From Anaerotruncus colihominis (lineage in GTDB: Bacteria > Bacillota > Clostridia > Oscillospirales > Ruminococcaceae), in the NCBI RefSeq assembly GCF_010206195.1, contig NZ_VIQT01000016.1:1-64000 (forward strand): a DNA stretch of 64,000 bases, read 5' to 3'. Shown here in pieces: positions 8,780 through 16,706 of the stretch. Position numbers and translations under genes: made by a program. How positions within the stretch are numbered: position 1 is the first letter of the stretch; every line of letters begins with the position of its first letter. The notes under the pieces were generated by a model. The model did no database searches and was not told the origin of the DNA. It saw only the letters and a program-made list of their open reading frames with translations.

Positions 8780-10648
8780 ATGAAATACAATCTGTATAAA
8801 TTGACAAAACATTATCGGTATCAATATCGCTACAGCCCCGCGGATAAGCTGGATGTAGCCCGTGCGCCCGATCCTGGAGAGGAGCGGACGGATTATTATG
8901 AGCGCCTGCGCCGCAAATTTACCCCGGAGCAGCTGCGGCGTCTCGGCTGGATCAATATTGCTGTGATCGGCTGCGCGCTGGCCCTGTTTTTTCTCGCTTC
9001 TCTTTTCCTGGAAAAGCCTGTCCGTTCAGTGATTGAAAAGCGTGACCTCGCGCGATTTCCGGCTGTTTCGGCCAAGGCGCTTTTTTCCGGCGGCTTAACG
9101 CGCGATGTTGAAACCTGGTATGCGGACACATTTCCGCTGCGCGACGCGTTTGTCGGCTTGTCGGCTGTTGTGGACGAATCACGCGGCGTGCGCTTTGACG
9201 ATGTGCGTATCGTCGCCCCATCCGGCGGTGAGACGCAGGATATTCCGCCCGACGCTTCGACCGGCGCCCCGGTGCCGCCGGCGCAGCCGCGTGACGGCCA
9301 ACAGAATGCGGCTGTTTCCAGTGACGACGCTTCGTCCGGCCGGGATGAGCAGTCGGAGCCGTTTGTGCCGCAGGTCGACCCGAATCACGATCATGCGGTG
9401 ATCGACGACGGTATGGGGCCGGGCGCGATCAACAACGGCACGTTTGTGTATAAGGGGATGGCTATGTCGCTGTTCGGAGGCCTGCGTGAGAACGGCGCAT
9501 GGTACGCCGAGACGATCAACAAGTATCACAGTGAGCTGCCCGGCGTGCGCATCTATGATATGGTGATCCCAACGGCGATCGAATTTTATGTGCCGGACAA
9601 ATACCGCGAGCTTACCCAGTCGCAAAAGGATATGATCGATTATATCTATGGCCAGCTCGATCCGCAGATCAAGCGTGTGGATGCATATTCGCTGCTTCAA
9701 GAGCATTCTGATGAATATATCTATTTCCGCACGGACCATCATTGGACAGGGCTTGGGGCCTATTATGCATATGTCGCCTTCTGCGCGCAGGCCGGCGTCA
9801 CACCGCTGCAAATCAGCGACTTTGAGACGCGGCGCCTCGATGATTTCATCGGCACCATGTACGCGCAGACACAGGATACGACCCTGCTCAAGCATCCGGA
9901 TTATGTCGATTACTATATCTTTGACCAGTCCTATACAGCCCAGAGGTATGACCGTGGCGCGCCGTATACGCCGGTTAACTGGACGCTTTGGGGCGAATAT
10001 GCAAAAAGCCCGAACAGCTATTCCGTATTCCTGCATGGCGATTTCCCGCTTGTCAAGGTGAAAACAGGCATCGGCAACGGCCGCAGGATCATGGTCGTTA
10101 AGGAGTCGTTCGGCAACGCATTCGCGCCGTTTTTGATCAATCATTATGATGAAGTATATATTGTCGATCAGCGTTACTTTGAGCTTGGCGCAATTGATTT
10201 TATCAAGCAAAACGGCATCAATGAGCTGATCTTCGCGAACAATTCGTTCGCGGCCTGCACGCCGTATCATATCCAGTGCATCGATAACATGCGTCACCAG
10301 GGCGTCTATGTCGCGCCGCCCGCACAGCCGCCGGAGACGCCGTCCGAGTCCATACCGGATGTGCAGGAACCTTCCACACAGCCGCCGGATGAGTCCTCTG
10401 TCCCGCAGACGCCGCCGGCTGTGCCGGAGGTGCCGTACATACCTCCACAAACATATGTGCCGCCGCAGGAGCCGGTTGCCTCCGAGCCGGAGACGGATTC
10501 GCAGGAGGACGAGCAGACGGATTCGCAGGAGGACGAGCAGACGGATTCGCAGAAGGATGAGCAGGCGGACGGGCAGGAGGACGAACTGTATGAGGAAATG
10601 GATGACATCGAACGGTCGCGCCGCCTGCGCGCCCGCAGTGAAAAATAA
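8780..10648 (+). CDS. DHHW-motif membrane-anchored protein (AlgX/AlgJ-like), acetylation partner
   Basis: 622 residues. A cytoplasmic N terminus of about 60 residues and one membrane helix (INIAVIGCALALFFLASLFL) are followed by the extracytoplasmic domain. It contains WYADTFPLRDAF, the YFRTDHHWTGLGAYY motif (D319, H320, H321, W322), and VVKESFGNAFAPFL, which is the SGNH/AlgX-type catalytic arrangement. A Pro-rich linker and an acidic octapeptide repeat (three DSQEDEQT-like copies) close the protein. Established family role: transfers acetyl groups delivered by the MBOAT partner. ATG 8780 follows GGAGGAG; it is 24 bases from the MBOAT gene. Confidence 0.9.
   Translation: MKYNLYKLTKHYRYQYRYSPADKLDVARAPDPGEERTDYYERLRRKFTPEQLRRLGWINIAVIGCALALFFLASLFLEKPVRSVIEKRDLARFPAVSAKALFSGGLTRDVETWYADTFPLRDAFVGLSAVVDESRGVRFDDVRIVAPSGGETQDIPPDASTGAPVPPAQPRDGQQNAAVSSDDASSGRDEQSEPFVPQVDPNHDHAVIDDGMGPGAINNGTFVYKGMAMSLFGGLRENGAWYAETINKYHSELPGVRIYDMVIPTAIEFYVPDKYRELTQSQKDMIDYIYGQLDPQIKRVDAYSLLQEHSDEYIYFRTDHHWTGLGAYYAYVAFCAQAGVTPLQISDFETRRLDDFIGTMYAQTQDTTLLKHPDYVDYYIFDQSYTAQRYDRGAPYTPVNWTLWGEYAKSPNSYSVFLHGDFPLVKVKTGIGNGRRIMVVKESFGNAFAPFLINHYDEVYIVDQRYFELGAIDFIKQNGINELIFANNSFAACTPYHIQCIDNMRHQGVYVAPPAQPPETPSESIPDVQEPSTQPPDESSVPQTPPAVPEVPYIPPQTYVPPQEPVASEPETDSQEDEQTDSQEDEQTDSQKDEQADGQEDELYEEMDDIERSRRLRARSEK
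10493..10588 (+). repeat. 24-bp tandem repeat encoding an acidic tail
   Basis: Three 24-bp units (starts 10493, 10517, 10541) and a degenerate fourth encode DSQEDEQT-type octapeptides at the C terminus of the DHHW protein. As 24 is a multiple of three, copy number can vary without breaking the frame. Confidence 0.85.
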
Positions 10649-10658
10649 GGGAGATCCA

Positions 10659-11717
10659 GTGAAACGTCTGCGGCGCGTGTTATTGGCCGGCGTGCTGTGT
10701 GCATCGCAGCTTTGCGGCTGCTCCTCCGCACCTGCGCAGCCGTCGGGGCCTGGACAAACAACGCAAACGCTGCGCTTCATAGTTGGCGACGGCCTGGGCG
10801 CGGATATGCTCGCCGCGGCCGACGCTTTCGCCGACCGTGTGGCGCGTGTAAGCGGCGGCAGCCTGACGATCGATGTGCGCACAGGCCGCGCTGAATTCGG
10901 CGCTCTGGCACGCGGCGACGCAGAACTGATGTTGTTGCGCAATACGCAGCTGGCACGAACCAATTCGCTGTTTTCTATGTTTACGCTGCCGTTTTTATAC
11001 GATGATAACCGTCATATGAGCCTTGCGCTGAACGCTCAGGATGTGCGCGCATATGTGAATGAAGCGATTGCTCCACAGGGCGTCAGCGTCCTGACGGCGC
11101 TTTATACAGGCGGACTCTTTTTTGTCAGCGATGCAAGCGAGATGCGAACTCCCGATGACTTCCGTGATCTTCCAATCGCCATGCGAACCGACAGCGCCGA
11201 TAAATTAGCACTGCTCGGCGCGCTTGGCGCGCAGGTTGTGCCGTATTCAAGAAATGCGATCCCAGCAGCTTTCGACACGCAGACTCAATATTTGCCACCG
11301 GGTGGGCAGACAACGCCGCGGACGGTTACAATCGGTACGGTTGAACTGGAGGCGTCTCAGCTTGCGCAGATTGGCGCCGATCCAAACACCCTTTATCTGA
11401 TCAAGTCGTTTCACACCTGTTCGCCGCTCTGGCTAACTGCGAATACAGGCGCTGTAAACCGTCTTGGAAGCTATGAGCAGGCCGTTTTGGCTGAAGCGTG
11501 CGCAGGCTTGCTCGCGGAACTGGAAGAGCGGTTTATTGCGGCGGAGCAGGCAGCCGTCGATGCGTCGGAGCGGGAAGGGATGCTGCTTGTTGAACCGGAG
11601 CGCGCGCAGATTGCCGCTGCGCTCTACGATGGCACAGCAGAACGCGCGGTAGCCCTGCCGGCATATTTTGACCGGCGGCTGTATGATTTGATCGAATCAT
11701 ACGCAACGCTTTCTTGA
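10659..11717 (+). CDS. Lipoprotein related to TRAP-transporter solute receptors (DctP family)
   Basis: 352 residues from a GTG start (10659) with GGGAG 6 bases upstream; the long in-frame extension upstream is inside the previous gene and is not used. A lipoprotein signal ends LCGC with C21 as lipidation site. The rest resembles DctP receptors: an early strand with AADAFADRVARVSGGSLTIDV, the TLPFLYDDNRHM segment, and RTPDDFRDLPIAMR near the middle. No DctQ or DctM membrane genes are nearby. It follows the DHHW gene by 10 bases, so a role linked to envelope acetylation rather than transport is possible (inference). Confidence 0.75.
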   Translation: MKRLRRVLLAGVLCASQLCGCSSAPAQPSGPGQTTQTLRFIVGDGLGADMLAAADAFADRVARVSGGSLTIDVRTGRAEFGALARGDAELMLLRNTQLARTNSLFSMFTLPFLYDDNRHMSLALNAQDVRAYVNEAIAPQGVSVLTALYTGGLFFVSDASEMRTPDDFRDLPIAMRTDSADKLALLGALGAQVVPYSRNAIPAAFDTQTQYLPPGGQTTPRTVTIGTVELEASQLAQIGADPNTLYLIKSFHTCSPLWLTANTGAVNRLGSYEQAVLAEACAGLLAELEERFIAAEQAAVDASEREGMLLVEPERAQIAAALYDGTAERAVALPAYFDRRLYDLIESYATLS

Positions 11718-11759
11718 GATGATTTTTGAAGCTCCTGACAGCTGTTATTTGAGTCAACC

Positions 11760-11855
11760 GGCCATCCGCGCTAGGGACAACGTGGATGGCCAATTTTTTA
11801 TAGATTGCTCCGCAATCTATAAAAAAAGGATCCGCCACTGGCGGATCCTTTTTTT
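11760..11855. terminator. Three consecutive hairpins between convergent genes
   Basis: Hairpin 1: GGCCATCC (11760-11767) with GGATGGCC (11784-11791) then a T-run, ending the + strand lipoprotein gene. Hairpin 2: ATAGATTGC/GCAATCTAT, extended by T6/A6 to 15 bp (11794-11826), usable on both strands. Hairpin 3: GGATCCGCC/GGCGGATCC (11828-11848) followed by eight T, overlapping the stop of the PBP gene. Together they insulate the convergent units. Confidence 0.85.
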
Positions 11856-14127
11856 ATTCATCTTCATCACGGATGGTCAACCCGCTCGAGGGAGGGCGAA
11901 TGCGGCGGCTGTCACTGCTGTCGCCCTGCTCATAATCCGGCTTGCCGGGATCAAAATCCTTATCCTTGTCGTCACGGCCCGGCCTGCCTCCAAGATCCTC
12001 GGCAATCGCTGCGTCGCAGGTGGTGCATACAGGCGGCACGTTCGATGTTTTATACCAGCCCACGGCAGTGGTAGGACAACTGCTGCCAGCCAGATCGCCG
12101 GAGGTGGTGCAGTAGGTCGCCTGCTGCACATCGCCCCAGACCGGCCACTGCTTTGGCTCAAGGCCCTCATGAAGCGGCCTCATCAGCGATTTGTAGAGAA
12201 CCGGCGGCGGATAGGGGACGCCGACATACCGGATTCGTTCCGGCTCGTCGTAACCCATCCAGATCGCTGTGACATAGTATGGTGTGATCCCCATAAACCA
12301 CTGATCCTTATCGTCGTCGGTCGTGCCTGTTTTGCCGGCGACCGGATAGCTGGCCTGATTAAACGGCGCAGCGCCGCCGGTCCCGTAAGGCCCGGTCGTA
12401 ACGCGCTGCATCAGGCGGTTGACGATGGTGGCCGTTTCAGGCGAGATGACCCGGCGCGGCGTGGTGTCACGCGTGAGCAGCACATCGCCGTCAGCGTTAA
12501 GCACCTGCGTATAGGCATATGGTTGAGTGAAATAACCGCCGTTCGCATAAATCTGATAAGCACCCGCTATTTCGAGCGGGGTGACGCCGTTTGTCAGACC
12601 GCCGAGCGCCATCGGGAATACGTCGATATCCGAAGCGACGCCCCATGGCGTCACAAGACGGTCTACAAGCGAGGTCATGCCGAGTTTATCGTGCATGAAA
12701 TCAAAAGCGATCTTCGGCGTAATCTGCTGGATGATCTTGACAGGGACCGTGTTGGTCGACCGCTGAATTGCCTCGTCAACTGTGATCGGGCCAAGATAGG
12801 ACATATAGTGGTTAACGAGAATGTGCCCGCCGCCCAGGTCAATCGGACTGTCGTCAATTTTGGACGACCAGGTGTACATATCTGTTTCAATCGCCTGGAG
12901 ATAAGCGGAGATCGGCTTGATCGCCGAACCGCACTGACGATACGCATCGGTCGCGCGGCTGTATTCGCGCATACCTTTCTTCTCGCCGATACCGCCGGCC
13001 AGCGCCAGAATTTTGCCGTTGGTATCAAGGATTACAGCGGCTGACTGTGGATATTCGCCCTGGTTTGTGACAGTCGGGAAATTTTTGACATCGCTGTAAA
13101 AATCCTCGACATAATTTTGCATATCAGTGTCGACTGTTGTATAGATCCTTAGTCCGCCGCTTGTAACCATCTGCTGCGCGACCTGGTAATCAAAGCCGTA
13201 CTGTTCCATCAAATCCGAAATGACCTGTTCGATCACGTAATCGGTAAAATAGCTGTAAACCGGATTGACACGGTCAATAGCCGCCTGCGGCGTGAACACA
13301 AGCTTCTCCGCAACGGCGCCGTCATACTTCTGCTGCGTCAGATACCCCTGCTCAAACATCGCATACAGGATATCCTCCTGACGCTTTTTGTTGTTCTCAG
13401 GGTTGGTAAACGGGTTGTATGCGCCGGGTGCGTTTGTGATACCGATGATCGAAGCCGATTCCGCTACGGACAATTCGGAAACATCCTTGCCAAAATAGAC
13501 GTTGGCGGCAGCCTGAACGCCATAGCAGCCGTTGTTGAAGTAAATTGTGTTGAGGTAAGCCTCCAGAATCTGTTCGCGGGAATAACGTTTGGAGAGGTTG
13601 AGCGCCCGGAAAATCTCGCGCACTTTGCGCTGCACGTTGACAGCGTCGTCGTCAGTGATATTTTTGATGAGCTGCTGCGTGATCGTCGAACCGCCCGCCT
13701 GAGTCGGATAAATGGGAACAAACATATTGACGAATGCGCCGAACGTGCGCTTCCAGTCAACGCCGTTGTGTTCCCAAAAGCGCTTGTCCTCGATCGCGAC
13801 CGCCGCGTCAATCATGTGGCGGGGGATCTGATCGTAGTCGACCCAGATGCGGTTTTCAATGGTCTGAAGCCGCTGAAGCTCCACATAATCGCCTGTTTCA
13901 GGGTCGGTTTCCTCGGTATAAAGGATGGTGGTATAACGCATGTCAATGTTGTCAAGGCTGACCTGATCGTCCGAGTTGACATAACGCAGGATATAGACCG
14001 TCAGCACGCAGGCGATGATACAGCCTGTGATGATGCCCACCATAATCAGTGCGGCAATCACACGGCCGATATTGGCGAAGGTACCGCCAATGATCCGGCC
14101 GACGGAACGCTCTTTGCGTGAACTCAA
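11854..14127 (-). CDS. Class A penicillin-binding protein (transglycosylase/transpeptidase)
   Basis: 757 residues. A basic cytoplasmic tail and one membrane helix (about 25-48) precede a GT51 glycosyltransferase domain with EDKRFWEHNGVD, GGSTITQQLIKN and the RYSREQILEAYLN motif, then a transpeptidase domain with SAIK (S401 nucleophile, K404), STN (SxN motif) and KTGTT. It polymerises and cross-links peptidoglycan outside the membrane. The tail after the KTG motif is rich in Asp, Gly and Ser with paired cysteines. Start is TTG at 14127 with AAAGGAGG 8 bases upstream; no ATG fits. Monocistronic. Confidence 0.95.
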   Translation of the reverse strand: MSSRKERSVGRIIGGTFANIGRVIAALIMVGIITGCIIACVLTVYILRYVNSDDQVSLDNIDMRYTTILYTEETDPETGDYVELQRLQTIENRIWVDYDQIPRHMIDAAVAIEDKRFWEHNGVDWKRTFGAFVNMFVPIYPTQAGGSTITQQLIKNITDDDAVNVQRKVREIFRALNLSKRYSREQILEAYLNTIYFNNGCYGVQAAANVYFGKDVSELSVAESASIIGITNAPGAYNPFTNPENNKKRQEDILYAMFEQGYLTQQKYDGAVAEKLVFTPQAAIDRVNPVYSYFTDYVIEQVISDLMEQYGFDYQVAQQMVTSGGLRIYTTVDTDMQNYVEDFYSDVKNFPTVTNQGEYPQSAAVILDTNGKILALAGGIGEKKGMREYSRATDAYRQCGSAIKPISAYLQAIETDMYTWSSKIDDSPIDLGGGHILVNHYMSYLGPITVDEAIQRSTNTVPVKIIQQITPKIAFDFMHDKLGMTSLVDRLVTPWGVASDIDVFPMALGGLTNGVTPLEIAGAYQIYANGGYFTQPYAYTQVLNADGDVLLTRDTTPRRVISPETATIVNRLMQRVTTGPYGTGGAAPFNQASYPVAGKTGTTDDDKDQWFMGITPYYVTAIWMGYDEPERIRYVGVPYPPPVLYKSLMRPLHEGLEPKQWPVWGDVQQATYCTTSGDLAGSSCPTTAVGWYKTSNVPPVCTTCDAAIAEDLGGRPGRDDKDKDFDPGKPDYEQGDSSDSRRIRPPSSGLTIRDEDE

Positions 14128-14397
14128 ATTAGAAGCCTCCTTTGCCTATCTAAACACCATGCTGGCCATTTTTTAGAATTACATAACTTATAGTATACCA
14201 CATTTCCCGTGCAAAGTGTTACTGATTTTTAAACGAAAATATGCCCACAAATTCATGTGTGATTGGGACGTATATGCATATTTTACCTTAATAGTGCCAA
14301 AAATATTGTAAACGAATCCACGGCGAAAAAATTTTTTTGCCGCGGCGGCGCCAAACCGGCCGCAGCGGCCGCGCCGATTCTGACCGGAGGGACTCTT

Positions 14398-14736
14398 ATG
14401 CGCAATGCAATTTTACTCACCCTGATCGGGGTGATCGCCGTATCACTGATCACCATCGGCGTGGTATACGCCCTGCCGCCGCAGACGCCTTCTGTAATGA
14501 CGCCCTCAGGCGCGTCCGAGCAGGCCGTTTCAGAGGACCCGTCGAACTATCCGTATCTGCTGCGCGCCTATGAGGGCAAGCTGGCGGTTTTTACAGACGA
14601 CCTCGTACAGCCGGAACTGGTGTTTGACGTGTATGTGCGCACACTGCCGGAGCTTGACCAGGAACAGCTTTCCCGCGGAATCCGTGTGAAAACGTACGAT
14701 GAATTGACCTCCATGATCGAGGACTATATCAGTTAG
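14398..14736 (+). CDS. Small membrane-anchored BofC-like domain protein
   Basis: 112 residues: an N-terminal hydrophobic helix (about 5-25), a short linker, then a compact domain with YPYLLRAYEGKLAVFTDD and a second half YVRTLPELDQEQLSRGI, ending in ELTSMIEDYIS. This domain recurs in small clostridial proteins annotated as BofC C-terminal-domain-like; BofC itself is a sporulation regulator in Bacillus. ATG 14398 follows CGGAGGGA. Function here is not known. It is divergent from the PBP gene and followed by the Pho-box-like region. Confidence 0.6.
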   Translation: MRNAILLTLIGVIAVSLITIGVVYALPPQTPSVMTPSGASEQAVSEDPSNYPYLLRAYEGKLAVFTDDLVQPELVFDVYVRTLPELDQEQLSRGIRVKTYDELTSMIEDYIS

Positions 14737-14772
14737 AGCGTGTTGGCGCGCTTTGGGCGGCGTGTTACCATT

Positions 14773-14860
14773 TTGTAACGATTGCAAGGGTGTTTGTAAC
14801 CGGATTGTAACTGTTTTGTAATCGAAAAGGGAAGAAATCGCGCCGCCGGTATTCTATAAT
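14773..14860 (+). promoter_or_regulatory. Pho-box-like direct repeats plus TATAAT promoter
   Basis: TTGTAAC or a close variant occurs at 14773-14779, 14794-14800, 14805-14811 and 14816-14822, i.e. spaced 21, 11 and 11 bases, with a weaker TTGCAAG between the first two. Direct repeats at 11-base spacing, on one helix face, are the layout of PhoB/PhoP boxes. A perfect TATAAT lies at 14855-14860 without a good -35, as is usual for activator-dependent promoters. The assignment to PhoP is inference; another response regulator of the OmpR class is possible. Confidence 0.55.
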
Positions 14861-14866
14861 ATAAAC

Positions 14867-14979
14867 ATGGTCGGCTTTGGGGAAAGCCCTCCTGAAAAAT
14901 CAGTTTTAAAGCGGGTCTGATCAACCCGGGTGTGCGCTCTCTTTCTCTCGGGAGGCTGTCGTTTGACAGCCTCTTTTTT
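14867..14979 (+). ncRNA. Candidate small RNA of about 110 nt
   Basis: The promoter with TATAAT at 14855-14860 would start a transcript near 14867. There is no open frame with a ribosome site before an intrinsic terminator: stem GAGGCTGTC (14952-14960), GTTT loop, GACAGCCTC (14965-14973), then six T. Inside are two more hairpins (GGCTTT/AAAGCC around 14873-14888 and CGGGT/ACCCG around 14912-14928) and a pyrimidine-rich single strand with CCCTCCT, complementary to a Shine-Dalgarno core. coaX is on the other strand and the terminator has no T-run in that direction, so it belongs to this transcript. Confidence 0.45.
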
Positions 14980-14984
14980 CTCGT

Positions 14985-15767
14985 TTACGGACGGCTGCCC
15001 TGGAGATATTGCTGATAGATAATATAAAGCCCGTCAAGCGTCAGCGTGCGGTCGACGCATTTAAAAACGCCGGTTTCCGCCGCCAGCAGGCTTGCAAGGC
15101 CGCCCGTGGCGATCACCTGCGCGCTGCCGCCCAGCTCCTGCTTCATGGTATTTACAATGTTGAGCACTGCGCCCGCATATCCAAAAAAGGCGCCGGCCTG
15201 TAAGCTGGAAACCGTATTGCGCCCGATGACGCTGTCCTTGCGCACAAGCTCGACGCGGGGCAGCTTGGCTGTTTTATCAAACAGCGCGCCCATCGAGATC
15301 CGGATGCCGGGGAAGATCGCGCCGCCCAGATAAGCCCCGCTTTGATCGACGGCGTCAAACGTGGTGGCCGTGCCGAAATCGACAATGACAAGAGGCCCGC
15401 CATATTTATGATACCCGCCGATTGCGGCAACCAATCGGTCCGCGCCGACTTCTTTGGGCTGGTCATAGCGGTTTTCGATCGCCAGCGGCAGATTGTCGCC
15501 CACCACAAGCGGGGTTTTGTTGTAAAAATACTTTTTCACAGCGTTCACAATGGAATGCATGACCTGTGGGACGACAGAAGTGATCACGATATCCTTTACT
15601 GTGCGGCGGTCAAAATCGTTCTCGCGGAAAAATTGCGCTGTAAACAGTCCGACCTCGTCGGAGGTGATGTTGTGATTGGTCCCAAGCCGGAACGATCCAA
15701 TGATATCCGGGCCTTTAAACAGACCGAATTCGATGTTGGTGTTGCCGATATCGATTGTAAGCAGCAT
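14985..15767 (-). CDS. coaX: Type III pantothenate kinase
   Basis: 260 residues, the usual CoaX length. It phosphorylates pantothenate, the first step of coenzyme A synthesis; the family uses a monovalent cation and resists feedback by CoA. Motifs: N-terminal DIGNTNIEFGLF phosphate-binding loop, PKEVGADRLVAAIGG near residue 100, IVDFGTATTFDAV and LGGAIFPGI. ATG at 15767 is chosen because GGGAGGT lies 6 bases upstream; the open frame extends further but without a ribosome site. Monocistronic. Confidence 0.96.
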   Translation of the reverse strand: MLLTIDIGNTNIEFGLFKGPDIIGSFRLGTNHNITSDEVGLFTAQFFRENDFDRRTVKDIVITSVVPQVMHSIVNAVKKYFYNKTPLVVGDNLPLAIENRYDQPKEVGADRLVAAIGGYHKYGGPLVIVDFGTATTFDAVDQSGAYLGGAIFPGIRISMGALFDKTAKLPRVELVRKDSVIGRNTVSSLQAGAFFGYAGAVLNIVNTMKQELGGSAQVIATGGLASLLAAETGVFKCVDRTLTLDGLYIIYQQYLQGSRP

Positions 15768-15882
15768 TGCGCGACCTCCCGTAAGCTTGATAGCTGCAAT
15801 CAGTATAAAGCCCGTCCGGCTGTTCGTCAACAAAAAAACGGAAAATCTTTGAAAAAATTTTTTGGAATCCATATGAAATCTA

Positions 15883-15911
15883 TTGACGGACAAGCTGTTT
15901 AATGATATACT
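15883..15911 (+). promoter_or_regulatory. Promoter of tRNA-Thr
   Basis: TTGACG (15883-15888) and TATACT (15906-15911) at 17-base spacing, 24 bases before the mature tRNA end. Confidence 0.85.
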
Positions 15912-15935
15912 ATTTAAGCGTCGTTAAGATCAAAC

Positions 15936-16011
15936 GCTAGTATGGCTCAGTTGGTAGAGCAGCGCATTCGTAATGCGCAGGTCGTCGGTTCGAGTCCGAC
16001 TACTAGCTCCA
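15936..16011 (+). tRNA. tRNA-Thr (CGT anticodon)
   Basis: 76 nt with encoded CCA. Anticodon stem GCGCA/TGCGC with loop TTCGTAA gives anticodon CGU, reading ACG. Acceptor stem GCTAGTA/TACTAGC is perfect. It is the last core-type gene before the carbohydrate island; no duplicated tRNA 3' end was found at the far side of the island. Confidence 0.96.
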
Positions 16012-16040
16012 AACCCCATCCATTCGGGTGGGGTTTTTTG
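16012..16040 (+). terminator. Terminator of tRNA-Thr
   Basis: ACCCCATCC and GGGTGGGGT form a stem around ATTC directly after the CCA, followed by TTTTTT. Confidence 0.85.
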
Positions 16041-16218
16041 TTATCTTCTGCCGCGCGTCTCGTGTGCGTTGCGTCTCTGACCGGCCGGGGCGCCTGCTCG
16101 TGGCAATGATCACATGTGTGGATCAAAATATACCAAAATGGAGAATCGGAAGAGTTTAACTTTCCGGTTTTTACCGTAAAGATCGGTGCGGAAGAGGCGT
16201 GGATTTTGCATCAGGCGG

Positions 16219-16386
16219 CTTAGGGGCTGTTTGAAAAATCAAAATTACCGTCTTTTTCTACAAACAGCGGCGGACGCCGCGTTAAAAAGCCTCGGAATCC
16301 GGAAGGATTCCTGCTTTTTTTGCCTTGCGTTCTCCTGCCGCTTGCGAAAAATTCGGCAATTTCTCTATTTTCAAACAAGCCCTAAG
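16219..16386. repeat. MITE-like element, copy C (168 bp, most complete)
   Basis: The ends CTTAGGGGCTGTTTGAAAA and TTTTCAAACAAGCCCTAAG are 19-bp terminal inverted repeats with two mismatches. The interior has no coding capacity and matches copies A and B: ACCGTCTTTTTCTAC, GGCGGACGCCGCG, GTTAAAAAGCCTCGG, TTGCCTTGCGTTCTCC. It lies in the 695-base gap between tRNA-Thr and the ROK gene, where no gene is supported. Confidence 0.75.
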
Positions 16387-16410
16387 AAAAATAAATTCTA
16401 TATCGTTGAA

Positions 16411-16456
16411 AAAACAAGCCCGCGGTGTATCTCCCGATCTGCCGTGGGCTTGTTTT
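16411..16456 (+). terminator. Terminator-like hairpin upstream of the ROK promoter
   Basis: AAAACAAGCCC (16411-16421) pairs with GGGCTTGTTTT (16446-16456), extended by CGCGG/CCGTG, and a T-rich run follows. It shares the AACAAGCCC word with the MITE-like ends next to it. It may block read-through into the island. Confidence 0.55.
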
Positions 16457-16597
16457 CTTTGAGGAAGCCGTGCGGTACGGGTGAGGCAAAAGGCTGACAA
16501 ATGATTCGTTTGCCTTGCAAATAAGAATGATTTTACGCAATTGCAACCGTTTTATTATAAAGTGACATTGCACAAAAAATTCAAAAAACCTTGTGGA

Positions 16598-16615
16598 TTG
16601 ATACAAATTTATCAA
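16598..16615. promoter_or_regulatory. Palindrome TTGATA-N6-TATCAA, candidate operator
   Basis: A perfect 6+6 inverted repeat lies immediately upstream of the -35 box of the ROK gene. Position and symmetry suit binding of a dimeric repressor, perhaps the ROK protein itself (inference). No second copy was noticed before the other island promoters. Confidence 0.4.
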
Positions 16616-16622
16616 ATAGCCG

Positions 16623-16650
16623 TTGCAATGCTGCTGAAAACCAGTATAAT
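16623..16650 (+). promoter_or_regulatory. Promoter at the head of the carbohydrate island
   Basis: TTGCAA (16623-16628) and TATAAT (16645-16650) with 16-base spacing, about 50 bases before the ROK gene. Closely spaced co-directional genes from 16707 to 26521 could all be read from it. Confidence 0.65.
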
Positions 16651-16706
16651 TAGACCAGTTTATTGTACGGCCACTGAACTAACTAATGCAAAAGGGGGTA
16701 TGGATC

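Noticed and set aside
9179..10963. 594-residue open frame on - opposite the DHHW gene
   Set aside because: Arg-rich shadow of the GC-rich DHHW coding strand, including its acidic repeat; no family features.
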